In this document: positions 33,364 to 43,768 of the stretch, piece after piece | Position numbering within the stretch: the first letter of the stretch is position 1 | How the letters are laid out: the number at the start of each line of letters is the position of its first letter | Origin: Helichrysum umbraculigerum | Taxonomy: Eukaryota; Streptophyta; Magnoliopsida; Asterales; Asteraceae | Direction of reading: 5' to 3' | NCBI GenBank assembly: GCA_949592205.1 | Contig: CATIUR010000003.1 | Span: 146,552,759 to 146,616,758 of the forward strand | DNA: 64,000 nucleotides | Position numbers and translations under genes: made by a program | Notes under the pieces: model-generated | The model's database searches: none | What the model was told of the DNA's origin: nothing | Seen by the model: only the letters and a program-made list of their open reading frames with translations

Positions 33364-35253
33364 TGTAACATCCTCATTACCGGCCTAGGAGAAATTTGGT
33401 AATCTACTTAATCCATTTGATTATTTAATTAAATTTAGAAATAATTAGTATTAATTGCCAAATTAAAATAAATATGTTTAACGGTCAAATGACTTATTGT
33501 GATACATGAATTACTACTTGTTTTAAATTATTATAGTTGACGGTATAATAATATATATTTTCACGTAAACGGTTTTTAGGTTCCAAACAATAGGTTTAGA
33601 TCGGGTGTAATTTGGAACCAACTTATACCAACCTTAGCAGATGGATCGGTTCATTTATTTTTCCCCAATTCATTTCAACAACACATATACCCTAAGTACT
33701 AAGAAATCAAAAGAAGAAAACTTTGATCGATCGATTTGAGCTTGGATTCGTGGTTACCACTGAACATCATCATCTTCTCCTTCATCATCACCATCTTAAA
33801 TTGTAAGTTCATACCCCAATTATGCATATTTATATGATTGAATGAATTAGGTTAGATTCTTGATGCCTAAATAGATTTGGAAGCTTGATGATGATTATTT
33901 GTTGTTATAACATGTTGTAGGATGTTATTTGAGGTATTTTGATTGTTAAAAATATGTATTGTATCTAGATTGGTGGAATTAAGGTTTTTGGTTCGTGATG
34001 GTGTTCTTGTTGACCTGGGTTTTGTCGCTGGAAAGATGACAAACGCGATCCAGGCATCAGGCCAGGATCGCGTTCCATAGTGATAATTTGTCTCAAACCT
34101 GAATCCTTCTTTGAAACGCGATCCCGCCCCTTAAGTTCGGATCGCGTTAGTTAGTGTAAATCCGTGTTGAGTTGAGTTTGTTCTTTGGAACGCGATCCCG
34201 GCACATCTTCAGGATCGCGTTTGATAGTGAAAAACGGTAACAGAACTTTTTGTACATTGGAACGCGATCCAGCCTACTCTCACCCGGATCGCGTTTGCAT
34301 GTTGTAAAAATGACAAATTTGTTAACTTGTGACTTATGCATTCGTGTTAATCGCATTGTAGTAATAGTATAGTAGATATTCTTATATGACACTATATACA
34401 TGATTATATCATAGTGAACTTGAATGTGAGACTAATTCGGGTTGGTCGTATTTTCAGATAAAGCGAAGACTCAGTGAGACTAGATCTCTGAGTGGTGACA
34501 TTGTCAGTAAGGGTGAGTGGATCATTGACTCTCTTTCTGAATTAGTTGTAACAATCCGGTTACAACGGGTAAACGTGGTTTTACAGTTATATATATATTG
34601 AATCAGTACATTTTGCCATGATGATTATGGAATGTGCTATCTTGTCAGGGGTCAATATGATATTGGGTTTGGATACTATTACTTTGGACGACATGATGAC
34701 TTTGTACATGTGTTGTTTATTGAAATCATGTCGTATGTAGTAATGGTACTAAACTATCGGTAAGACCACTGTTTGGCCTTCAGTGGTTATAAGTGTTACT
34801 TGGGGAACCACCGCGGCATGAGGGTACCTCAAGGACCACCGATCCTCTTTGATGTATTTGTTATGATGCTTTGTGGTGATCAATTGCTATGATAGTTTAG
34901 ATTGATAGTTGTGATCTATTCACTTAGCTTCGTGCTAATCCCTCTCCTCACTTCTTGCAGATTACTTTTGATGTGGGTGGGCAAGAAGTTAGTTTGAAGA
35001 ATGTTTGACTGCCTACTCTGACTATACGACATGTAGTCGTTTAATAAACTTATGTTTTGGAATTTAAATAACACTTAACTTAATGTTGTAGTTGATATGA
35101 TTATTGTACCAACTTATCATGCAGGCATAGATTGTGTTTTGGGAACTATGTTATACGCAATCTATAATGCATGATTTGTATTTAATCGCTTCCGATATAT
35201 GTTTAAAAAAAAAAAAAAAAAAAAATTGTCTCTTGAAATATTGTGGTGTTATA
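33364..35253 (+). repeat. Element D 3' LTR
   Basis: Twin of 26591-28471 at offset 6773 until the A-run. Hairpin array at 34042-34295, here with all arms perfect. Followed by the CTTAG duplication. Confidence 0.95.
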
Positions 35254-35258
35254 CTTAG
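35254..35258. repeat. Target site duplication of element D, right copy (CTTAG)
   Basis: Matches 26586-26590. Confidence 0.95.
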
Positions 35259-35833
35259 CCTTCAAATTCGTATTCTAATCAAAACCTAAACCCTAAAGTC
35301 GAATTTTAGTAATTGAAATCGTATATGGTTTAGTCTAACCTAAGCCTCTATTTATAGTTTTTACAAACCGCTAATCCAACTGCCGGTTGGAGTTCTCAAC
35401 CGCCGGTTGAAGTACTTGTTCTCCAAGTCAAACTCTGCAATCTTCACCGACTTTAATATAAATATTCAACCGCCGGCTGATAATTCCAACCGCCGGTTGG
35501 TCTTGTTTTCCAAAATGTTCCAAATTCGGGTCAGGCCTCTTATTGGGCTTCCTTCTTCTCTAAATCGAATTTAAACTCTTTTCTTGGCCCATTTCTTTAA
35601 TAATATCATTTTAATCTTCTTTTAAAGCTCCATCTTCTCAAGGTCTTCATTTATTTTTAGTTTCTATTTTTTTCCTTTTCTTTTTCCGTTCTTTCCTTCA
35701 ATCTTCATCCTTTATACCTATATTGTAAATACAAACAAATTAAGTATCTAAATTAGCATAAATGCAATAAAAGACATGTGAAATGTAGAGATTATTAGTA
35801 TATAAATATCACATTATTTGATGTTATCAAACA
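35254..35833 (-). repeat. Possible older LTR (minus strand) that hosts element D
   Basis: On the minus strand, CTAGGGG is followed by TGTTTGATAAC at 35833, which looks like a PPT and LTR start. About 475 bp further in, TATAAATAG (35358-35350) looks like a core promoter. Palindromic CCGCCGGTTGG motifs lie at 35375-35500. The remainder would continue left of D at 26590-25966. I found no second LTR, PBS or coding region, so a host promoter region remains possible. Confidence 0.35.
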
Positions 35834-36644
35834 CCCCTAGTGTCAGGGGAGTTACCCGGAGTCATCCTTGTGGGGTGAACAATGATTGGTGCCAAAAGCA
35901 CACAGGACCAGTGTGTTCCCGTCAATTTACATTTTTTTTGCGGATTATAAACTATTTTGCTATTTTCTTCGTTATTTTAGTAGTTTAAAGAATGCAAAGT
36001 TACAAAAATACCCTTGTATAAAACCAATGAGACCAAACTATCATTATCTAAGTTTAAAAACAACCTAATGCCAAGATTAATTTTTATTTAAACGGTTTGT
36101 ATTCAAGTAAAACGATTTCTATTTTATAATTAAACGATAGTAAGGTCAACCAATTTATATTCAAGTGAAATATGATTTTGTAAGGTCAACTAATTTGTAT
36201 TAACCACACAATGTCTATTCAAAAAGATTGGTTAACGTCAAACGTAATTTAATGCATGACAATTAGGGTTAATAATTGTTTAATCCTCAATATTTTAATT
36301 GTTTTTCGTTTTAACCATTAATATTTTTTTCTCATAATTTAATCCTTCAAATTTCAAAAATATTGTGATTTAACCCATTGATTTAGCTATTTTCTTCATT
36401 AGCTTAGTAGTTTAAATAACACAAGTTACAAAAATTTCCCTATTTAAAACCAATGAGACCAAACTATCGTTATCTAAATTTGGAAACAACCTAATGCCAA
36501 CTAATTTTCAATTAATCAATTTGTATTCAAGTGAAACGATTTCTAACCAATTAATCTCTCACATCTCTTCCATGATATCCTTATGAATTGCATTTGTAGT
36601 GCTTATATAACGTAACATACTAACCTATTTTTCAAAATTCTATA
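35834..36644. repeat. AT-rich region with a diverged direct repeat
   Basis: About 160 bp near 35950-36115 recurs, with many differences, at 36385-36545 (shared text includes CCAATGAGACCAAACTATC and AACAACCTAATGCCAA). No gene is seen. A small CCCCT/AGGGG hairpin lies at 35834-35849. Confidence 0.6.
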
Positions 36645-36654
36645 ACAATACTTA

Positions 36655-37205
36655 GAGTGAGGTTCAAATGGGAATGAAAAATTTGGAAAGAAATGGAGTA
36701 ACCAATAAGAATGCGTCACGTGTCATAAAACTCATTTTTCCCTCGAGTTTTTAAAAATCAAATATCTCACAAACAGTAAGTCGAAAAATTATAAAAATTA
36801 CACCATAAAAATCAACATTTTTTTTCTCTTTGCTTTGCCATCTCACAAGGTATACTTTCGACGATTTTCTGTTTTTGTTTTACAAATTGTACAAACTTAG
36901 TAACACGTGCGTTATTAGCTGGTAACACATGTGTTATTTGCTGGTAACATATGTGTCAGTTGTTTTGAAAACCCACCGAAAAACGAAAAAAAAAAATTCA
37001 TTGAAAGTATACCTTGTCACATCTCTAATCGAAGAGAATAAACCGCTGATTTTTATGGTGCAATTTTTGTGATTTTTTGACTTACAGTTTGGGAGATATT
37101 AAAATTTTAAAAACGTGAGAAAAAGAGGATTTAGTGACACGTGGCACATTCCTATTGGATATCTCATTCTCACAAGAAATTGATGTAATCATTTGAACCT
37201 TACTC
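36655..37205. mobile_element. Inverted-repeat MITE (Mutator-like?) of 551 bp with 10-bp TSD
   Basis: Ends GAGTGAGGTTCAAATG (left) and the complement of GAGTAAGGTTCAAATG (right). The inverted similarity extends about 230 bp inward from each side. ACAATACTTA occurs directly outside both ends (36645-36654 and 37206-37215). No coding capacity. Long TIRs with a 9-10-bp duplication fit a non-autonomous Mutator-like element; the family is inferred from these traits only. The loop holds 22-bp tandem repeats (36901-36959). Confidence 0.85.
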
Positions 37206-37506
37206 ACAATACTTATGATCATTTATTAATCACATTAAAAAAATATAATTACGTATATGTTTGTCCGTGTAGATATACCGGTCTAAAGCATTTAGATAAT
37301 GATATGACATTTTCTAATGGACTATCGTTAAAATAAATCAAATTCTTTTTTCTTCTTAATCAATAGTTCAAAATTATACTCAATATTGTATTTAATTCAT
37401 TAATAAAATTATTTTATTTGAGATGTAATAAATAAGATATTTGATTAATTAAAAATAAATTTTAAATGTCAGATTGTCTATTTACAAAGTTAATGAGCTA
37501 TTATTA
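37206..37506. other. AT-rich spacer, nothing recognised
   Basis: No ORF or repeat that I could support. Confidence 0.6.
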
Positions 37507-37880
37507 TTATCGGAACGGATCAGAGGGGAATGAGGGAAGGGATGAGACTATTTTGCAATTTTAACAAAGTTGTAGATTTGTCCGAAAAGTTGTCCAAAAA
37601 AATATCCAAAAATTGTTCAAAAATTTGTTCAACCAAATAACTTTTTAATATGCAAGATTCAGTCAAAAATGCTAAAAAACGTAAGATGCAGTAACAAATA
37701 TACATGATGCAGTAAACATGTAATATTAATTTTTTAAATTCAAGAATAAAACCAAGATTTACATAGGATGCAATAAAAAAAGTATAAATAGTTTTTTTTT
37801 TATTATTTCAACACATAAAATGGTAAACAAACATAAGATGCTGTAACAATATACAAGATGCAGTAAAAAAACTATTACTA

Positions 37881-38127
37881 CCTACATCCCATTTTTATTG
37901 TCTTGTTTTGACTTTATAAGTATTTTTTTCCTACTTTGACCTTAAATATTTTTGTTTGCGTTATATAATACTTGATGAAAAATACATGAATAGATTGAGT
38001 TTAAAATGTATTTTCATAAGTATAATTTTTATCAATTATTTATATAAATAAACAAAAATGTTTATGGTCAAAGTTGAAAAAGAAATACCTTAAAAGTCAA
38101 AACGGGACAATACAAATGAGACGGAGG
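37881..38127. mobile_element. Stowaway-like MITE (about 247 bp)
   Basis: Left end CCTACATCCC...TTGTCTTGTTTTGACTTT is the inverted counterpart of the right end ...AAAGTCAAAACGGGACAA...GACGGAGG. TA dinucleotides flank both ends (37879-37880 and 38128-38129). The CCTCCGTCCC-type end and TA target are the hallmarks of the Tc1/mariner-related Stowaway group. A second Stowaway-type end (CCTCCGTCCCAAAATGGAG) starts immediately at 38130 and has no partner. Confidence 0.8.
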
Positions 38128-38159
38128 TACCTCCGTCCCAAAATGGAGTAACAGGACAA

Positions 38160-38480
38160 CAAACATACAAGATGATGACGAAAGTGGTGGTGGCGGTGGA
38201 GAGGCGGTGGTGGCGTAGAGCAGCGGAAGAAGATGGAGAAACATCACTGTTGGTTACGTTCGGTGGAGGTCGGTTCCCAACGGTGGTGGTTCGCATCTCA
38301 AACTCTTCGGTCACAAAATACGCCATCGTTTCTCCACTTATTTTCTCCGATCATGAAGACGGTGGTGGTGGTGGTGGAGCGGCGGTGGTGGCGGTAGTGA
38401 ATGATGAAGGAGGTGGTAGAAGGTGGTGGTGGTGGTTTGTTAGTGTGTGTGTTGTGTGTTTTGTAGATAGAGAGAGTTAG
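38160..38480. repeat. GGT/GGC-rich low-complexity stretch
   Basis: Dense GGTGG and GGCGG triplets on the plus strand. Short open frames exist on both strands, but they are explained by the biased composition and carry no recognisable motif, so I do not call a gene. Confidence 0.6.
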
Positions 38481-39014
38481 AGAGTATGCGTGTGTTTTTG
38501 TGAAGAGCGAGAGAGATGAAGGGTGATCAAATAATCTACCCTAGACTACCCATATCATCTAATTTAATATAAATTGCAATTTAGTCACTCCGTCCAAAAA
38601 TAATTGCAAAATAGACCCCGCGACATGACTTGATGTGGATCATTGATGAAGGGAATGGATGGTCCGGATTTTATTACCTCATCGCCCTCCATAACCCTCA
38701 TTCCCCTTTATCCGAAAATTATTATTATTATCTATAAACTATACTTAAAGCAGAATAGCTTGGAACAATCTTGGCCCTTCGATGGTATTTTACAAATTGA
38801 TCCGACGATCTAAAATTTATCCGAATATTTACATTTAATCCCCTACTAAAACCCTTAAATATATTAATTTAATTTATTTCTACATTAAATCGTTAAGGAA
38901 AAAAAAACTCGGCAAATAAGGAATAAAATCGGTAGAGGTTTAGTCAAAATCTTCCATCTAAATAGATAACCTATAATTAAAAAAATAAAAATTAACCACC
39001 CTAAAAATAAAAAC

Positions 39015-39170
39015 ATGGCGACACAGATGGCAGACGAGGGTGGTGGCGGATGTTGTCCGTCGATGGAATTGTTCCATTCAGAAGCGATACACTTAGTTCA
39101 AATAATCATTCCTATTGAATCAGCTCACTTAACTGCTTCTTACCTTGGTGGCCTCACTCAATTTAAAGAT
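39015..39170 (+). pseudogene. Captured exon 1 of V-type proton ATPase subunit a
   Basis: ATG at 39015 opens MATQMADEGGGGCCPSMELF, followed by HLVQIIIPIESAHLTASYLG and QFKD, then a GT splice donor at 39171. This is the N-terminus of the plant vacuolar/Golgi H+-ATPase membrane subunit a (VHA-a family). It is about two residues shorter than usual between the SYLG and QFKD motifs. No later VHA-a exon (about 820 residues in the family) follows in the next 4 kb, so this is a lone captured exon. Reading through the donor gives a stop within ten codons. Confidence 0.82.
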
Positions 39171-41430
39171 GTACGCATTATTATCGTATATATACTTTAA
39201 CATGTTTATATATATATGTAAATCTCATTACAGTAGTTTATATTGTTGTGAAAATTTTGTTATCGTTATGAGGATTAATTAATTGAAATTGTGTTGTTTA
39301 ATTAGTGCGTTAGTAGTTATTAAGTTTGAATGCTGGTGATTTAGCGATGTTAGGTTTGATTATTTGATGATTCAAGCTGAAGGATGATGTTCAGTGATTG
39401 TACAGTGTTTAGGTTATGAATCTGTATGTTTTTAGTTATGTATTTTGAGTTGAATTTACTGTTAGGAGGTGATACATATTTGAAGTTCGAATATATGATA
39501 AATATATAGGGCTTAACGGTGGTTTAACTTCATATTAGCTTCTATGATTTTTTTAATTTGATTGTTTCAGCTAAAAGTTTACAAATTTATATTTTCTAAT
39601 TCTTCTAACATCAATCTTTTCCATCTTCATTGTAATAATTTCACCATATGTCGTGATTAAGCTCAATTAAACAATTAATTGATGGTTAATTTCACAGGAG
39701 AAACTGTTTATCGAACTACGAAGATCGTGAAAAGGCGTTATCAGATCCACGAGAGAGAAATCGATGTCTCGATTCATCATCAAGATTCGTCGATTTTAGG
39801 TATACATACATATGTTATATGATTACTACCGAATTTAGTTTGTTTCACATAAAGAACAACATTTGGTGGTAATAATCATTGGTGTTTAGTCATAATGTTT
39901 TTTGTCTTTGATTCTATTAATGCATTTTTATTTGATTCTGATTTTGAATTCTTATTGTTATTTATGTGGGGTTTGATCTAATTTTTGGTGGTGGTTGTTA
40001 ATGTGAAGATATAAAGATGGCTAATAAACTTGAATGGAGCTTTTTGTTATTTGTGTTATGTGTATAGATTAGAATGAACTCTTTTTTTTTCTCTATGGAT
40101 TATATGTGTACATGGAAGATAAGCATGAAATCAAAATTTTAAGGTTGATAATGTGGATCAATAAATTGAAGACAACTTCAAACACCTCACTTTTAAATCT
40201 CAATTTTTCTATATCGGGAATCTTGAAGAAAGATGGATGCTTTATAGATGAAGATGATGACCGAAACCATGATTGATAGAAGTTTAAGGTACCTATCAGG
40301 AGTCAATAACAGGTTTGGGTAAAATGCGGCATTTTTTGGTCACCTACCTAGCTCGGGTTGACCCACTAACTATTTTTACACATGTTTTTTTATTTCTTTA
40401 TAAAAAGTAAAGCAGCTTAGCAGCCTACTATGATTACCAAACGAAACGTATATCGACCCGTTCATAAGTAAATGGGTTGAAATGTCATCTCTTTTTTATA
40501 ATTAACCAGAAAAACTCTTTTGGTTTGCATTGATAAGGATACTGGAATGGAGCGGGATGGCAAAAACGAAACTGCTAGCATCCACCAATTTTCATGGGTA
40601 CATAAAAACTAATATATGAAATTCTAGATTTTTGAACCAAGATACGGGTCATGGTTTGGTTTTAAAGTTCTCTAACAGGTCTTCTTTGCATTTGCTCATT
40701 TTGCAGGGATTAGCTGATCGTGGTTGCTCGATCTGTGTGGGTCGTGAGACTAAGACGGAACGCAAAGGTATTGCTATATTTACACTACTTTCATTACCCA
40801 TGATGCCCCCTCAGTTTTTATTTTGAAGGTCAAATGGTTTCTTCACCCTACAGACTTTTGAATTATGAGCTCACATACAATAGTTATTAACATAGTTTCG
40901 ATTTGGTTTCTTCAATATATTTGAAAATTCTTTAACTGCACAACATTTTGAAAATTTCACAAATAGGAACATTATATGTAGCAAGATTCATATATCTTAT
41001 TGTCTCATTAATTTGCCATATCCATTATGGAGATGTTTCTTGGATTTGTAGGAAGTCTATTTATATTGAACTGGTTAAGCAATTCAAACAATGTGCACTA
41101 CTATTGGTCTGTAAAGGCAAGTCGCTTACTTTATATCTGTTATGTGCCGTCATCTATGGACTTTATTACAATTTTTGGTTTCTGAAACATAAAAAGGAAA
41201 AGAAGATAAAGAAAAAGAGATGTTATGTAAAGATATTTTTGTCATATTTGGTGGACTTGTGAAGACGTCAAATCGTCAATGACAAATTTTCATATATATT
41301 TGAAATTCCTAACAACCTGAAAGCTATCTACAAGTATGAATATCAACTGATCTTTTATGTTCTTTATATTACAATTTTACTTTTTTTTCTTTTCTTCTGG
41401 CCTATACCTTATTTGATAACATGGAATCAG

Positions 41431-41578
41431 AACTGTGTGGGAGAACAAGCAACGGACATTGGTTGATATGGATGTTGATCGTGGATGCTACATAGACCAG
41501 AGTCAAATTCTAAACATACATGTGGACCAGCCTAACTTTGGCAAACTTACTTCGTTGCACTTTCATGCTTGGTCAAAG
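41431..41578 (+). pseudogene. Exon-like segment in the Helitron, family not recognised
   Basis: Bounded by CAG (ending 41430) and GT (41579). It is open in one frame for 49 codons, with a normal amino-acid mix (TVWENKQRTLVDMDVDRGCY, later QPNFGKLTSLHFHAWSK). It does not belong to the V-ATPase. It could be a captured exon of another gene or a chance open stretch. Confidence 0.4.
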
Positions 41579-43277
41579 GTACATCAACTATCTTGAATTC
41601 TTAAACTTTCAATTTTGAAAATAGATTACTGTTATATCCTGTAGTAATTTAGTATATGTAATCACACTTATTCCGGTAAAACTGTTTGTGGGTCAATACT
41701 ACCTTATATGTATTATGCAAAACGTGTTTAGACCTAAATATGTTCTGATGCTTCAAGCAATCTGATCTCCCTGTTTTTCCTAGACCCATGCAATGATTTC
41801 ATTTCCAAATTAAGTTTATATTAGTTGCAATTCATCCAACTACATTTGAGCATTGCAGTTTGTATCTGTTTACAACATGTATCTCTTCAGACTAGCACGA
41901 ACACCCTACGACCTAAGTGACGGCTTTATTTATGTTTTGCATCCACTATATAGTTCAAAAAATTAATTTTTTCCAGGAAGTTGTTTCATAAGTTACTTCA
42001 GATTAGTTTTACCGTAAAAGAAAGAGTGGCAATTCTAACCCATTTACTTGTGATTGGGCGTGTTATTCTGATCTGTATCTAGCCAAAGTTCACCTATATT
42101 GGCAATGTGAATACTAATTTTGACTTCCGATGTTGGGTGGCGATAAGGTTGTTAATCGGATAAGAGACTTAAAGCATAATTGTTATACTGCTATGAATGT
42201 CTTATTGTTCTTCTTTATTTTTGGGTTATTATTAAACTTTAATCTTCAATAACTTAGAATAGATTGATTAATGTTTTTAACAACATGCAACATTTGTTCT
42301 CTTTGAAAGAAAATAGTTGTTGATCAATATTTTGGAAGTAGAAACTATGAGTTGCATTGTATGAAGAATTTTGGAGATATAGAAGTGGGCCTTATAGGTC
42401 CAACCTTTAATTGTTTAATGTAAAAATGTTCTAACTATTTTGCAATGTAGATAATTGTGGCAATAGGCACCACAGTATAGAAGATATGCATGTAACATTG
42501 GGTACATTGAGAATTCGTTCAAAAACTCTATTTACAGGTATGATCCAATTATAACATGAAATAGTATTCAAAATATTTGTTTCAACTTTGAGGATTTATA
42601 ATGGATGATGCAAAAGTTATGACGTCTAATTTAACCTAACAACTCTTTTAACATTCTGATTATAGTTTCCACCTGCCTCATGTTATAGCTGGTATTTCGC
42701 AGGACAACAATTGAATGGCAATGATGACAATCTTTTATAGTAACCTTTTCAAATAAGGATCCAGAGAAGAGAAAGGATTGAAGAAATGTAAACTCATCAC
42801 CATGACTACAAACAGAAAGTTTCTCCAACTACTTTAGCCCTCTACCTTGGCCGTGTGTACTTGAGGATGAGAATGAATAGGAGGAATAACACAATGCATG
42901 CATGGATGGTGGAGTTTTAGTTCATTCATCCATGAGCTTCATGTATATTTGAGTATCTACTAAAGTATTTTGCCTTTTTTCTAAAAAATTATTCTATTCA
43001 TAAGTATGAGATTACTGTAATTATGGTGAAGGAAGAGCAAGACTTAAACTTCCACTCAACCATGTTCCATCTAAAAGTGTATTTGTTACTTTTGGGTCGT
43101 ATGTGCCCCTATATAAAGAGTTATTTTTCTTTATTGCAGAAAAACAAGTTTTTAAGTAATCTTGATCAAAAATGTCATTTATCATTTTAAGGTTAATTTT
43201 AAACGTAATAAAAGACAATTTCATATATATTAAACAATTATAAAAATTTTATTTTATCAAGAGTTTTATTTGGTTTT

Positions 43278-43304
43278 CCGCGCTGTCGCGGGTCTTAAAT
43301 CTAG
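43278..43304 (+). other. Helitron 3' terminal hairpin and CTAG end
   Basis: Five-base-pair stem CCGCG/CGCGG with a CTGT loop, then GTCTTAAAT and CTAG. A T follows at 43305. Confidence 0.75.
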
Positions 43305-43768
43305 TTATTTATTAATAATAAAAAGAACCCATACTCGTAATATGTATGAGTATATTTTTAAAATAAAATTCAAGAAGTTTCTAAAAGAAAATAAAAAAGA
43401 AAAAATAAATAAAAATAAAGTACAGTTCACCACACGAAGTTAACGAGATGAAGATTGCACCGGAAGTCAATTCTTTGATTAAAACATTTTGTTTCCCCTC
43501 AAATTCACACAGATCAACAAAACCCATCATCACCCACAAAATTACTAAAATTTGCAATTTCTGGTCTTATCTTTACTCATTTCCACAATTATTATTCAAT
43601 AAAATCTAAATCAACAATCTTTCTTTCTCCCAAATTTCACACTAAATTCATTTCATCAAAACAGTACTCCACCTACACACAACCAAATCACATCACATAT
43701 TTATAAAGCCCTAATTTCAGTACCATCATCATCATCATGATATTATAAATCCATAAAATTATAAAAAC
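43305..43768 (+). promoter_or_regulatory. Upstream region of the TGD4-like gene
   Basis: The 464 bp between the Helitron end and the ATG. TTTATAAAG at about 43700-43707 is the best TATA box. A three-codon upstream ORF (ATG 43737, stop 43746-43748) lies between it and the main ATG and could lower translation if the transcript starts before it. Confidence 0.45.

Larger units (their letters stand above)
26591..35253 (+). mobile_element. Element D: complete, apparently autonomous Ty3/gypsy chromovirus
   Basis: LTRs of 1881 bp (26591-28471) and 1890 bp (33364-35253), PBS, an intact gag-pol ORF, PPT and CTTAG target duplication. The length difference is mainly the A-run near the 3' end of the LTR (28432-28442 versus 35204-35225). 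By eye the LTRs also differ at about six bases, most of them C/T or A/G transitions. D is a relative of B: proteins align throughout and the PPT is identical, but the LTRs are clearly diverged. Confidence 0.96.
37507..38718. mobile_element. Possible larger terminal-inverted-repeat element containing a Stowaway MITE
   Basis: GAGGGGAATGAGGG near 37526 on the left and its complement (CCCTCATTCCCC) near 38694-38706 on the right lie at the inner edges of short TTATTATTA runs (near 37500 and 38718) that could be target duplications. In between are degenerate GATGCAGTAA repeats (37640-37870), the MITE, and a GGT-rich stretch. The inverted similarity is imperfect and the family is unknown. Confidence 0.4.
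38731..43304 (+). mobile_element. Non-autonomous Helitron-like element with captured gene fragments
   Basis: Starts TCTATAAACTATACTTAAAG after an A (38730) and ends with a perfect CCGCG-CTGT-CGCGG hairpin (43278-43291), a nine-base spacer and CTAG (43301-43304) followed by T. These are the plant Helitron features: 5' TC, 3' hairpin plus CTRR, insertion between A and T, no target duplication, no inverted repeats. No Rep/helicase ORF is present. Inside lie a V-ATPase subunit a exon (39015-39170) and at least one further exon-like segment (41431-41578). Confidence 0.7.

Noticed and set aside
38090..38480. Overlapping open frames on both strands in the GGT-rich stretch
   Set aside because: Biased triplet composition keeps several frames open; no motif, splice border or conserved start supports a gene.
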